NCBI GenBank assembly: GCA_017311185.1
Contig: JAESUZ010005172.1
Coordinates: forward strand, 434,001 to 498,000
Direction of reading: 5' to 3'
Source: Proteles cristata cristata
Taxonomy: Eukaryota > Chordata > Mammalia > Carnivora > Hyaenidae
Length of the DNA stretch: 64,000 nt
Shown here: piece after piece, positions 12,540 to 24,889 of the stretch
Position numbering within the stretch: the stretch's first letter is position 1
How the letters are laid out: every line of letters starts with the position of its first letter
Position numbers and translations under genes: made by a program
Notes under the pieces: model-generated
Seen by the model: only the letters and a program-made list of their open reading frames with translations
Database searches by the model: none
What the model was told of the DNA's origin: nothing

Positions 12540-12745
12540 GGTTAGAAGACTACTGTTTGAGTCCTGGTTTCTGCGTGGATTAGCTTGTGACCATGGAGTT
12601 GTCTCCAAGCCCTCTGAGGCTCTTCCTCTGTAGAATGGGGAACATTTCATCCACTTCACAGGGTGACTGGGGGGTGGGCAGGCTTTGCGGTCTTTGACAC
12701 TATAGAGGATTCTTAATACAGGGTATGGGTGTAGTGTTATTACAC
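12540..12745 (+). mobile_element. MIR
   Basis: GTTTGAGTCCTGGTTTCTGC, TTAGCTTGTGACCATGGAG and CTCTTCCTCTGTAGAATGGG follow MIR order. Confidence 0.75.
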
Positions 12746-12749
12746 ATGT

Positions 12750-14000
12750 CTGGGATCGTCATTCGAGACTGACAGTGGGATCCAAATCTCTTAGTCATCC
12801 AGTGAGTCTGTGGAAAAGGAATTTGGAAAATTCTTCCGGAACCACTTCCAACCTCCACCACCTTCCCCTCTGACACAAAGTGGCACATCCTTAGGCCCCA
12901 GGATAAGGCTCTGAGAGCACTGTCTTCAATACAGGGGAAGGGTGTGAGGAGCTGACAGATCTGAGGTCCTCCTGGAGTTAAAACACAAGGTCAGAGTTAG
13001 GGTGACTTGTGGGATAGGAGGTGGGGGGACAGGCATAGTTGAGATGGACTTTAGAGGTGACCAAGGCAGGGCAGATATTCTTCAAAGTGCACCATTTATG
13101 GGCCTAATGGTGACCACGAGGGATGAAGTGAGATCACACAAGGTGAGGAAGACTTTGGGCTTCAGAGAAAGGCAGTGGGGGCTGGAGCTCTTCCTCTGGG
13201 CTTCTTAATCTGGGGGACATATGCCTTCCAGGTCTTTCTAGAGGGACCCAAAGCCACAGGATAAACAGGGGTATTCTTCTGAAGTCTTAGCCATTCAATA
13301 GTAGGTAGTGGGTCCTGTTGTTGAAGAAACAGGCATGTTTGAGAATAAGATGCAGAACTAGCATCCATTTTCAGGTGATAAAAAGAAATCTTAAAAGAAA
13401 AGTCAGACGTGTGATGTCCACTCTGGGTCATTTGGCCAGACTCCCTCCCTGCCTTCATGACTTCCTGTCTTTTCTCAGGCCATGCCCTATACACTGCAGC
13501 TGTCTCTTTCATAGGAGTCCCCTCTGCCCAAGGGAAAATGCAGATGCCCTTGTATCTTAAGGACGTGTAGCCACACTGCCGGCCGGCTGTGCATGATCGC
13601 AGGCTCTCTCCTCATTTGTGAAAGTATAACAATACCACTTTAGGTATTAGGTAATATCTCTTTAGGTGTCTGCTGCCAGGGTGGGAGGTGGGCTATGGAG
13701 AAAAGGAATTTTCACTAGATTGGAAGAGGGTGCTCCCCATGCCCTTGCTGGTGGGGAGAGGAGCTGGTGGGGATGGAGGAGGGAGTGAGGGACCCATCTG
13801 CTGCTGGGAGAGCATTAACTTCTCTGGACTCTATTCACTAAGCTGGGCAATGTACCCCTTCCTGTCTATTACCAGGTCAGCCAGCACAGAACAGAGGCCA
13901 GTTTCTCCAGACTCAGGACCCTCAGATAGGGCAGACCCCAGCCTTTGATCTTGGAATCACCAGAAAAGTCAGGTAATAGGAACAACAGCAGCAGAGTAGC
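12750..14000. other. Unassigned intronic sequence
   Basis: No repeat or exon was recognised. It holds several chance open frames on both strands without protein-like composition. Confidence 0.45.
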
Positions 14001-14004
14001 AGAA

Positions 14005-14180
14005 GCCATATGTGCCATTTATTAAGCATCTCTATGTGTCCCGATCCAGGCAGGGCACTTTTTCTGCCCCTCTGCTAGTTTCTCCTGACAGTCCTGCAGA
14101 GGATCCTGAAGCTGAGAAGGGTAAGTGATTTGTACAAGCTCCCCCTGTTACCAAGTGGCAGGACCCTGCCAAGGTCAAGT
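14005..14180 (-). mobile_element. MIR
   Basis: CCATTTATTAAGCATCTCTATGTGTC and GAGGATCCTGAAGCTGAGAAGGGTAAG followed by TGATTTGTACAAG match the reverse-oriented MIR. Confidence 0.75.
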
Positions 14181-14189
14181 GGCCTCAAG

Positions 14190-15330
14190 GTTCTGCTCTC
14201 TTCATCACACTACACTGCCTTGGAGGTGTTCCTTTTGTTCTGGACTCGCATGACCAGCTGGATTCCTTTGCACATGGGTGATGTCATGGCTGTTGGGCTG
14301 TGCGGCATGGGGGAGCTCAAGGGCACTGGGTTTCCTGTGGGGGCTCATCACTATGTCTTTGTGGGCAGAGAGTGGACAGCCCAGCTGGAGGTTACACAGC
14401 TAGCATGGAGTCCACCTCTGTTCTTTGAAAGTTCCAAAGCAGGAAGAGGACGAGTGCAGGGAAGACAGGGTGGAAAACAATCCCCGGCAAATTCATTTGG
14501 CAAGCGCTGAGGCCTGGAGCCATCCAAGGGTGAGCTGGCCTTCCTCGTGAGCATTCTGTCACTGCAGTGCTGTCCCAGCCTTAGGTGAGATGGGGGTTGG
14601 ATTCCAGTTCCCAAACACCTGACCCAAGGAGCTGAGGCTTGTGGGAGGGGGAGCTAGGAACGAGCTTACCCTGGAATGCCCCCTAGCTCAGCTCTCGTGC
14701 CTATTTACAGAGAAGATGTCTAGAGACACCACAAGGTGTCTGCACAGCACTGCTTGGCCAAACAAGGGCAGAGGCTGGTCCCAGATGGAGCCTGGTAAGG
14801 ACCAGCTTGTTCTTTCACTGGTCAGCAGTTCTCTGCTTGGACACAGGGCAGGATGAGTGAATAGAGAAAGGAGAAGGTTTCCTTCTCCCCAGATGGACAC
14901 ATGTTCTATAGAAGGTGGAACAGATCCAGGAAATGACAATCCTATTTAGGATCAAGACCATGAAGCCTCTTGGAACAGCTTTTCCTTCCTCATTTGCTAA
15001 AACAAATGAGCCCATGTGGGGCTAAGAATAAGGCACACATGAGGCACACATAACATCTGAATCTCCTAGGTGAGTAACGATGTCCCCTTGGTCGCTCAGG
15101 AATTAGGTCCATCGACTGGTCTCTGCCTGGGGAGACAGTGAGTGAGTAATTGGGGCTGCAAAACGGGGTGGTGTTTCCTTCCCGCCTCCAGAGAAGAGGA
15201 GTCTGTGGTGGGGTGGGCAGGGGCTTGCCTTAGGCAGGAGCAATGCCAGTCCTCAGGAAAGCTGTGGAGGCCCATGGCAGCTCCCCCCACACCGAGAAGT
15301 TACCACCTGCCCTTGGCAGCAGTAGGGCAG
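14190..15330. other. Unassigned intronic sequence
   Basis: This is GC-richer intronic DNA. No repeat or exon was recognised. Confidence 0.45.
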
Positions 15331-15334
15331 TGTG

Positions 15335-15425
15335 ACAGAAAACAGCATGAGGCTCAGGCTACGAGGTCTGGGTTTGAGCTTGATTTTGTATTTCCTGGCT
15401 ATGCGTCTCTGGGTGCATTTTTCCT
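15335..15425 (+). mobile_element. MIR fragment
   Basis: ACAGCATGAGGCTCAGGCTACGAGG, GTCTGGGTTTGAGCTTGATT and CTGGCTATGCGTCTCTGGG are worn MIR 5' sequence. Confidence 0.6.
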
Positions 15426-15429
15426 GCCT

Positions 15430-17700
15430 TGCTGAGGTGGGCTGCTCCTGTCCCCTGGGCAGCCCTGCACGTGCCCCCAGATCTGCTCCATAAGCCAGCT
15501 GACGAGAGTACCCTTGTCGAGGGTTCAGTGGGCGCTGCAAAACGAAGAGCCCTGTGATTCTGTTTTCTCCTCTCCCTCAAGCCATCCTGGAATAATTATT
15601 ATTGCTCATCCTTGCTTTTTGCCTTTCCGTGGAGGATTCTGCTGTTGAGTTTCAGAAACTCTTAAAACACAGCAGTCGGAAAAGATCTTGTGTTTTTCTT
15701 ATGTGAAAGTTCTGTTTGTCTGCCTCCTGCCCCGGGGAGGGAGTGGGGTCAGCTTAAATAAACCTGAATGACACTAGCCATGACTCAGTGACCTTATATT
15801 GCTTTTGAGTTGCAAGGAGGGGCTGGAGAGTCCTGTGCCAAACAAATCCCTGGAAGGGTGGACCCTGTGTCCAGGAATGATCACCACCAGCCTGAAACGT
15901 CTCACGGAGTCAACCAGAGAGCAATTTGGTGACAAATTCCCTGGCCCCTAGCCTTCAGGGCTCTGCCTGCCCTAGGGAGTTCCTTCTCAGTGGGGCTCTG
16001 AGCAGAGCTTAACGGATGGCAGAGGGCAACTTCTGATGCCAGGCTCCTCTCTCATGTCCCTCTGGGCCACAGTTCCTGGTTTTAATGACACTGAATGGAG
16101 GTCTCCTTCCTTGAAGTCCAGATAGCTCGTGCAGACCTAAGGAGGCCTGCTTGGTGGCCTTCTGTCCTGATCTCAGCAGCCCCCAGGCCCATCAAAGTCG
16201 ATGCCTATCACTACAGGGCTGACGTCAGGGGCAGGAAGGCCCCAGCTGTGCTCCAGGATCCCAGGGTCTGTGTGCACACCAGTACGTTGGGGGAGGGCGG
16301 AGGTGACTGCAGCTTTGGCAAGGTCAGAAAAATCCGCAGTTGGGAACTCACTTGCCCTTGGTTGTGGCCACCAATTAAGTGGGTCACACCCCACTTCCTG
16401 GGCCCTTTTCCTTCCCACAGCTCATAGAAGGAAAACTACTTCCATGTTTTGAAGCAGGAAAGAGAGTGAGGGAAGCCCACATTTGCTCCCCTCAGGCCTT
16501 GTTCTGTCCTGAGAACACTGTTTAAAATATTCTAGTCACAGGCAGCCTATTCAAATAAAATAGAATTTCAAACCGCACGGGGCTTGTTGAGACATTCAGG
16601 CTTCTGGGATGTGTGAAAGGCAGAGGGTGGGGTGGAGACGGCCCCTGCCACTCTCCCGTCCCCGTCATTACCAGCGGCTGCGATGCTAGACACATCCGAG
16701 TGTGTCTCCCAGCCAAGGCGGACAGAGCAGGTCTGACAGCGAGCGAGCACATGAAAGCCACCACAAGGCTCGCCTCCCCGGTGGCAACTTTAATTATTTG
16801 AACTGAAGCTCCACAAAATAAAAATAAAAATAAAATAAAATCTGAATGTTTTAAGTGGATCTCCAGTTTCCCGCAGAGAATAGCTTGGGGGAGGCAAAAA
16901 AATAGAACACTCTCTCTTGTTTGTGGCTGGGCTAGGCAGAGGGCTTTAAATATTCATGCCCCATATGCAACTGTGCGGAGGGATGGAGAAGGAGACAGCG
17001 CCTGCACGAGGCCAGCCAGGGAGAGGTGCCAGGCCAGTAGTGGGGACTGCAAGCATCTGGAGGGAGGGGGCTGGAGTGGGCATGCTTCTGGAATATGCTG
17101 GAAGCTGACTGGCACAAAGGCACATCCTGGCTGTCTCCCCCACTGGTGGGCATCTGACCTGGTTCCAAATGGGCTCTGAGGGGGACTCTCCCAGCCCCTT
17201 CTGTCTCTACCACCTATGTTCCCCACCCTGTCATTGCTCACCACTTGGACTCATCTTTCTAAAAGGCACGTTACGTCACACTATTTGGTGCCACGGATGG
17301 TGGAGGAAAAACTCTCTGTACGGTCTCTGAATGAATTTCTGTTACAACTGGCAGGTGCATCTATGGTCAATTACTTTCAAGTGTCAGTGTGCCTCCAGAT
17401 CATGGAGGGCAAGGCTTGAAAGCACTGATTCCCAGGCCCCCCTCCAGGGTGTCATCCAGGCGGCCTGGGGTGGGGCCTAAGAATCCATCCTGCTTACATT
17501 TTCCAAGTGACTGTAACTGGAGAGACAGAGACCTACTAGGTAGGTTGTAGCTAGACTTTTCAAGGAAATGCACAGAAGGCGTCACCAGTTCCCTTTTGAG
17601 AAGTCACTGATGATTGTACGGTTTCTTGAGGGAGTGTTGTGAGATACTCTGCAATTACTTCAACTCCCAGGAGGTGGAGTAACTCTAGGGTTCCCAGGAG
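15430..17700. other. Unassigned intronic sequence
   Basis: This is a 2.3-kb stretch with no recognised interspersed repeat, only a short A-rich (AAAAT)n run at 16815-16841. It is fairly GC-rich with scattered CpGs, with a TGACTCAGTGACC AP-1/Maf-like site near 15781. It could include conserved regulatory DNA, but that is inference only. Confidence 0.4.
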
Positions 17701-17706
17701 TGGTCT

Positions 17707-17800
17707 GCTTAGCCAGCCTCTTGGTCCCTGTGGGCCTGACACCTGCTCCCAGGTGTTAGCACTGGAGCTTAGCCAGCCTCTTGGTCCCTGTGGGCTTGAC
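17707..17800. repeat. 34-bp direct duplication, 60-bp offset
   Basis: Copies at 17707-17740 and 17767-17800 share GCTTAGCCAGCCTCTTGGTC then CCTGTGGGC(C/T)TGAC, 33 of 34 identical, separated by 26 bp. It is not part of a repeat family I know. Confidence 0.92.
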
Positions 17801-18397
17801 CTTCACCAGAGACTTTCAGCCATCTCTGCCCTGTACCTGGGCCCCCCAGCCAGGCCCCTTGAGGGCTGGTGGGGTATGAAGACCCTGCGTTAACCACACA
17901 CAGCTCACACAGCGAAGCTACAATCCCTGTCACTGACGTTCGCCAACCTGGGAGGAGGAAATCAACTTCCTGCCTTCTGCATTTAGGATCTGAATCAAAT
18001 AAATGGCAAGGCTTACAGACCTGGAAATGCATATTTCTATTTCGATTATTTATTCTTCTGATGAAAACATTTCCCCTGAACACTGGGAATTCAACACCCA
18101 TCAGCAGTAGACGAATGGTCTGAAAATCTGAATGTGAACTAGCTGTGAGCTGAGAATGGAATGGACTCACTGCCTTCCCTTCATTACTCCTGCTGAGTCG
18201 AGTTATGGAAAAGGGCAGGAAGTATTAGAAATAGCCATCAGCAAATTTGACTGGAGGGAAAATAAAATAGGCCAGTAAAACAAAACACCTGTTTAAGCTA
18301 TAGATCAACCAAAGGTTATCAGGGAAATGAAGTATTAGAAAAATATCATTTTTAGCCTTCACATTTCTTATTCTAAAATTAGGTTCATGTTAAATAC
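17801..18397. other. Unassigned intronic sequence
   Basis: No repeat or exon was recognised. Confidence 0.45.
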
Positions 18398-18410
18398 AGT
18401 GAAGGGTATT

Positions 18411-18630
18411 TTTTTTTTAATTTTTAATGTTTATTTATCCTTGAGAGAGTGAGAGAGACAGAGAATGAGCAGGGAAGGAGCAGAGCGAGAGAGGGACACA
18501 GAATCTGAAACAGGCTCCAGGCTCTAAGCTGTCAGTACAGAGCCCGATGCGGGGCTCGAACCCACAAACCGCGAGATCATGACCTGAGCCGAAGTCGGAC
18601 GTTCAACCGACTGAGCCACCCAGGTGCCCC
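18411..18630 (-). mobile_element. CAN-SINE (SINEC_Fc-like), young
   Basis: This is a reverse-oriented full-length copy with a poly-T tail at left and head GGGGCACCTGGGTGGCTC (as revcomp) at right. A perfect 12-bp duplication AGTGAAGGGTAT lies at 18398-18409 and 18631-18642. The little-diverged body suggests a recent insertion. Confidence 0.96.
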
Positions 18631-18642
18631 AGTGAAGGGTAT

Positions 18643-19440
18643 ATTTAAAAATCAAATGCTTTTAAGGATCCCCCTGACCTCTCAGGAAGGCCAACCATCT
18701 CTCTTCATTTAGATTTCCTCTTAAGAAGTCTTTCTTTCTAGGTGATTGCTTAGGGTGGGGGGGAGGCACCTGAGAGATATCAGTGATGACTGTATAATCC
18801 ACATCTGCGTCACACAGAGTGATTTCTCAAATACAATTTAATGTAATGAATCTATTTATTTGTGCCCTGGCTTATTCCGAAAAGGAGTTAAGGTGGCTCC
18901 CAGAGATATATAACAGCTAGTAAGGTGATAGAAACTAACTAGAAAAGGGTGAGAAATTGGGTAAATGTTGAGTTAGAAAGTCAAACCACAGTAAGGCTGA
19001 TTACAGACTATACATCGTGAACACCTATTTGCTTACTAAAAGAGGAGCCTCAGGCTTAATGAGACCATTCTTCTGATTAAAAAAAATTCACGATACTTCT
19101 TTTGCATTCATATCTGTTTTATGCCAGTGAGTTTTTATTTCACAAAAATCCTGGAGGGTTTGAGTGTGGCTGTGTCCTTTGGCAGCGGAAGTCTGTTTTC
19201 TGGACCTCCCTGGGGCTTTGACCAGCCAGCAGAGGGGAAGAAAGTCTGGTCAGTCTCACCATGTCCACAGCTTGAAAGGAAACAAATTGCTCAGGGGGCA
19301 CATAGCTATTTCTGAAATAAAGCCAGGACAGGATTTCTCCTGTGAGTTTCTAGAAAGAGAAGACTGGCCGGACTGGCCAAATCTCAACTATGTGTTGGTT
19401 TTCTATAAACTGCAAGATGTCAATGTGGTGCCATGTGGTG
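18643..19440. other. Unassigned intronic sequence
   Basis: No repeat or exon was recognised. Confidence 0.45.
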
Positions 19441-19463
19441 GTGTTAAGAAGCACGGGCATTCA

Positions 19464-19693
19464 GGGGCACCTGGGTGGCTTAGTCGGTTAAGCGCCTGAC
19501 TTTCGCTTAGGTCATGATCTCGCAGTTCGTGGGTTCGAGCCCCGAGTCAGGCTCTGTGCTGACTGCCAGCCTGGAGCCTGTTTCAGTCTGTGACTCCCTC
19601 TCTCTCTGTCCCTCCCCTGCTCACGCTGTCTCTCTCTCTCTCTCCTAGAAATAAATAAAACATTAAAAAAAATAGTCTATTAAGAAAAAAAAG
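19464..19693 (+). mobile_element. CAN-SINE (SINEC_Fc-like)
   Basis: It has head GGGGCACCTGGGTGGCTTAG, body GGTCATGATCTCGCAG and a CT-rich, A-rich tail. A 19-bp duplication with one mismatch (AAGAAGCACGGGCATTCAG and AAGAAGCACGAGCATTCAG) flanks it. It lies antisense to ALK about 0.9 kb downstream of the exon at 20571-20671. Confidence 0.95.
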
Positions 19694-19789
19694 AAGAAGC
19701 ACGAGCATTCAGGGCTCTCTGAGAACTTAGAATCTGTTTTTAGGCTACCCCATCCTGATTAGCTATGTTTACTCAGGGTGCTGGGCACT

Positions 19790-20010
19790 GCTGACTAATT
19801 CGTGCTTACTCTGTGCCAGGTGCCATGATAAGCCCTAAGTATTAACCTATTTAATCCCCTCCTCTTTGGGGTAGGCACTCCTATTGTCTCACTTTCCAGG
19901 TGGGGAAACTGAGGCCATGAAAGATTATTAACTGCCCAAACAAATTGTTAAGCCAATCACTGGTGGGGCCTAGCTGGGACCCAGGCAATTGATTGCAGAG
20001 TCCATAAGCT
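19790..20010 (-). mobile_element. MIR (near full length)
   Basis: TACTCTGTGCCAGGTGCCATG, CCTCTTTGGGGTAGGCACTC, CAGGTGGGGAAACTGAGGCC and GGGGCCTAGCTGGGACCCAGGC give the complete reverse-oriented MIR order. Confidence 0.88.
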
Positions 20011-20483
20011 GAATCACTGGATCATGTTTGGGGTCTAAGCGCATTTCTTGTTCTCTAGAGATTATGACCTTAGGCTAAGAATGAGTCCCCTCAGTCCACA
20101 CACTAAAAAAGTAACAGCCATAGGAACCATCCGGGTAAGTGGCTTTGGAGAGGAACCTTACTGAATGCCACTGATGTCAGTGAAATTTATGTAGATCAAA
20201 TTTTTGATGCTCTATAAAATTTGAAATGCCTTGCAAGAGCTTGATGTTGTAGAATGTCTTTTGTAGATCACTGTTACCCTCCTGTTATGTTTTGGAAATA
20301 TTTTCTGGGTGTGCTTAGAACGAGGCCCTGCTGCAAAGAGCTCAGTGTGGCTGAGCATGGGGTTTGAGGTAAGATTCTCTGCAGATGGGACTCCACTGTG
20401 TTGGTGCACGGTCTCTGCAAAGGTGAGAAAACTGTCCTCCTATCCTCCCCCCAGGAGCACAAGCAGCCCAACCATCCAGGCTA

Positions 20484-20726
<243 letters not shown>

Positions 20727-21364
20727 TCAAGGTGCAGCGTCAACGGCATGTGCATTCTTCTCTAGGCTTGGTACACCTTTGAGGACACAGCTTCCTGCTG
20801 CCTCCGGTGGATAAGACAGGCTACCTGTCACCGTCAACAAACCTTGGCTTACCCAAAGGTCTTCATTCCAAACAACCTGCACTATCCCAGCACCATACAC
20901 TTGGGCTACTGCTTTCCTGATCTCTCAAGGTCACCAGCTTTAGCCCATGGCCTAAGAGCAGCCTGAGTCACGTTGACCTCTCCCAGCCCCTTCCCTCCCC
21001 TTTTACAGTCCTGCTGGCCCTTTGGCCTTCAGCGGTCTCCACGACCTTCACTCTCTTCCACCAGGTCATCCTGTGCTCTGTGACCTGACCAGGACGTCAT
21101 ATTTCTTGTGTTTTCTAAGTATGGATCTGCCTGAAAACTTGGGAGAACATTAGCCCCCAACCACCCCACATGGCAAGGAAGAAGCAACTGTAAATCTCCA
21201 GGAACTACTGAGTGTTTTATAGGTGGTCAGTGCTATGGAGATGGGTGTCAAAGTGCTCCCCCCAGCCTTTCAGGTGCGTCACAGAACCCCGTATAGGACT
21301 TTACTCATTCAGTTCTGCTGTTCTCTCTTAGCAAAGTCTGTTGTCATTGGGTTACTACCAAGTA

Positions 21365-21765
21365 ACAAACTCAAGTGGGTCCAGAGCAGAGTAACCAAGA
21401 TGGGCCAGCAATACTACGGGGCATATGGCCCATTCTTGAGGAAGAATCTGTGACTAGGAAGAGAAAGAGTCTCCTGCGGTGGGTGGGTCGCAACTATTGC
21501 CTTCAAATATCTGAAGAGCTGCTTTGGCGAGACAGAGGGTAGTTGAGTTCTGCAGGGCTCCAGGAGATGGAAAGTATGATCCATGGGTAGAACTTACAGA
21601 GCAGTGGAGCTTCTTTCCAGGAAAGGAACACTAGTCTTTGATTCATGGCAACCAAGGGAAGGGGCTGCTTTAGGAGGCGGTGAAAGCCTGGTCACTAGAG
21701 CTATTGAGCCAGGGTTGGATGCTTATTTGCTATGGGTGCTGTTGGGAGCTACCAAACAGAATAGA
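21365..21765 (+). mobile_element. Ancient L3/CR1 LINE fragment
   Basis: About 400 bp follow the L3 (CR1-clade) 3' consensus in order: AAGTGGGTCCAGAGCAGAGTAACC, GAGGAAGAATCT, GCCTTCAAATATCTGAAGAGCTG, GGGTAGAACTTACAGAG, GGGGCTGCTTTAGGAGGCGG, GGTTGGATGCTTATTTGC. This is one of the oldest repeats in the window. A 160-aa open frame here (21583-22065) is repeat-derived and not a gene. Confidence 0.85.
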
Positions 21766-22554
21766 GACATGAGGGTCACGTCTTGCTTTGAGCTCCATGT
21801 CTGTTCTCTGCTCCTCACCAAGGTGCTGAGGATGATACAGTGTGGGGCTGGAAGGAGAAGCAGGAGCTCCCTCGACCCCCTCTCTGCTGAGGGGTTTGCA
21901 GAACTCTCCTGGGATTGTGGTGACTCAGCCTGCTTCCTTATTGCCAAAGCCAGCTTGTTCAGGAGCAAGGATAGGATTGCATGGACTCTGGGATCCTCAG
22001 TGGTTGATCAGGACAGGGTCTTTTCTCACACCTTGATCAACAACATCATCATTATTAATTCTTAGAGAGATCCATAGGTTGTATGATCTTTTCTTGGAAA
22101 GGGGGATTTGGTACAAGCTATTTGGTACAATAGCTTCACAAAGAGCAGACAAATGCAGAGGAGGAAAGAGCCCCCACCTCTGAGCCCAGCTCTATCCTGC
22201 AGAGAGGTGGGCCACAGGGCCTGCCCAGGCCCAGTCACTGGGTAGAGCCCAAGGCTAGGCCCATGGCTCAGTGGTCTCGCTTCTCCAGGAGCCTGAATTT
22301 GGAAGCTGTGCTGGCCTCACAGGCCCTCCCTTGTTCGATGCCCCAGCTGTGTCTCCAGGTGTGAGGTCAGCTCACCTAGGTGTGGGTTGCCATTTCAAGC
22401 GGAGGAGGAATCTGGCACTGGGAGTGGGGGAGTTGCTAGCTTGAGCTGGGCAGGGATGGTGGGTATGGCTGAGGAAGTTGGGCTCCAGGGAATGGACCAG
22501 ATGTGGAGCAAGATTCTCAGGGCACAACCCTGGTCTCAGTGACACAAGGCCTCC

Positions 22555-22690
22555 CTGTGCCTCAGCCTCCCCAAAAAGAGCTATGGTTTTCCTTACCTTT
22601 CAGTGAGTTATGTGCCACAAACATAGTAGGTCCTCAATAAACACTCATTAAATGAATGGATTATTACTATTGTTGCCACCATTCTTCTTA
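22555..22690 (+). mobile_element. MIR 3' part
   Basis: GTGCCTCAGCCTCCCC, GTGCCACAAACATAGTAGGTCC and TCAATAAACACTCATTAAATG resemble the MIR 3' region. Confidence 0.6.
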
Positions 22691-22870
22691 TCTTTTAGTT
22701 AATCCTTCATCCAGATTCTCATTTTAAGGAACAAAAGGAGAGACATCTACCTTGGCATTATTTAATCATTCTGAAGCTCCGGAGGCCTGAAGAAGGAACT
22801 GTGTGTGAGCATCCCCAGGGCACCCCAGGGCAAGGTTTGGGCAGTCACCTGGGCTTGCCCTGCAGGGTTA

Positions 22871-23113
<243 letters not shown>

Positions 23114-23317
23114 TCATTTCCATGATCGCTAAAAGCAAAATATGCCAATGTCAAGTAAAATTATCCAGGCATGACCAAAGTACCCTCATCAACAACAGCT
23201 CCCCAGCTAGACCCTTGATGTCTGACAATACTGATGATAATGAAAAGAAGCTCCAGTCCTTTCCTTGTACATGTGAAGGTTTACAATTTTCTGATCTTCA
23301 GAAAATAAAATGGTACT

Positions 23318-23350
23318 ACCACTACTACTACTACTAGTAATAATAATAAT
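23318..23350. repeat. (CTA)n/(ATA)n short triplet repeat
   Basis: This is a run of ACT triplets followed by AAT triplets, at the edge of the neighbouring MIR. Confidence 0.85.
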
Positions 23351-23500
23351 GTGGCAGAATGAGAATAACCCAGTTTTATATGTGAGAGAGGAGAGCTCAG
23401 GAATGTTAAGCAATCTGACCAAGGTCACACAGCCAGCAGGTAACACAGCTGGGCTGGAATCCAGATCTTCTGCTTCTGAATCTGTGTTCCTTATTCTGAT
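23345..23500 (-). mobile_element. MIR
   Basis: CCAGTTTTATATGTGAGAGAG, AAGCAATCTGACCAAGGTCA, CACAGCCAGCAGGTAACACAG and CTGGGCTGGAATCCAGATC are the reverse-oriented MIR core. Confidence 0.85.
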
Positions 23501-23599
23501 CCAGCACGAATGTGACCTCAGGAGAAGTCACAGAATAGATTTCTGATGATTGACACAATGACAAGAATGTGATGGTGGCAGTGGTAGAGTTGGTGGGAG

Positions 23600-23995
23600 T
23601 TGGTTGCATCCCTCAGGTCACTTCTGTCTGCAGAGACACATATTGCTCAAACTTTCTATTTGCTGCCCTTCATTTCCCACCTCCCCTCCAGTTAAGGGAA
23701 GCCACTTGAGTAGCTCTGGCCCATGAAATGTGAGCGGAAGTGATGTGTGTCTCTTCTGGATTGAGGCTGTGGAGAGGCTCTGTGCAGTTCTCTCTCTCCC
23801 TGCTGAGGCAGCCAAGGGGCGTTCCTGTTCTTGAGACTGCGGCTGTCAGATGGTGGGGCCTGGGGCCCCAAGAGATCCTGTGAAGCCACCCTGCTTTGGT
23901 GCATAGGTGCTGTCAATGTTATGTTAGCCCCTGAAATTTATAAATGGTTTATTACTGCTCTAACCTACCTTATCCTGACCAAGCAATGCCAGCCA
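23600..23995 (+). mobile_element. MaLR LTR (MLT1-like solo LTR)
   Basis: This is a worn solo LTR of the ERVL-MaLR class. CTCTGGCCCATGAAATGTGAG and CGGAAGTGATGTGTGTCTCTTC are typical internal LTR sequence, and the 3' end CTAACCTACCTTATCCTGACC fits the terminal region. No internal retroviral genes are present. Confidence 0.72.
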
Positions 23996-23999
23996 TGGG

Positions 24000-24880
24000 A
24001 CCTCTTCATATCATCTGTTGGCTCAGCATAAAGGGCCCTATTACCCTTTTCTCTACATCAGGCTGACCTCAGGTCCCATTGAAAAGGCCACAGTCAGCTT
24101 TATGACCATATATTTCCCAGGTGCCCTCAGAAGGAGGAGGAAAGGAGGAGAGAGCCAGGGAGAGCTCACTTTCTGCAGCTTGCTCAGAGAATGGCTGCAG
24201 GGAAGGCACCCAAGCCCTGAGGAGCTGGTGGGCCATTCCAGGCTATTCTAATAGCACCAACAGCCCCAGGCCAGGCTGGGGAGAAGCAGCAGTGCTAAGC
24301 CTCCAAGCAGGAGAAAAGGTGCTGGAGCTGGACCCACCACTCTCTGTGCCCTTCCTCTGTCTCAGCCTTCCTGGTAATGGCAGGCTGACAAAGAGGGCCC
24401 TAACGCTTCCTGGCTGTGACAGCACCTTAGTGAATTATTACTCATTTCCCCCTGATTCTCTGTGCATTTCACACAAGAGGCAGAATTATAAATTAAAACC
24501 GGCTGTCACTGACTTTGAGCATCTCTTCCCATTTATACCCCCCTGAAGAAATAATTTTCCCCCCAAGCCCTGCGTGTTCTTCTGATTAAAAATCCAAAAG
24601 CTGAGATCTTTCTGTTTTATTTTTTATGCCCCCTCAAGGGACCCCACATCTACTTCTTTTGCAAAAACTAACTGGTAGCTGGAAGTGACCTTCCATGAAG
24701 TGTCCTTTACAAGCGTGCTTTAAACCAGGGACCATGATGGACGATTCTAGCAGGCAATGGCTCCTGGTAGAAGGAGGAACTGGGTCGAAGCCTTCACAGG
24801 TTATCACTCCCTCCTTCCTCTTTTAGGAGGCAGAGACAGAGAAGTCAGCCGGACTCTGGATGTTGATACCTCAATGGCCC
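24000..24880. other. Unassigned intronic sequence
   Basis: No repeat or exon was recognised. The 141-aa and 145-aa open frames nearby are chance frames in GC-rich DNA. Confidence 0.45.
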
Positions 24881-24889
24881 TTGGATCCC

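Noticed and set aside
21583..22065. 160-aa open frame on the + strand
   Set aside because: Its first part is the L3/CR1 fragment and the rest has no protein-like pattern; no splice or start context supports it.
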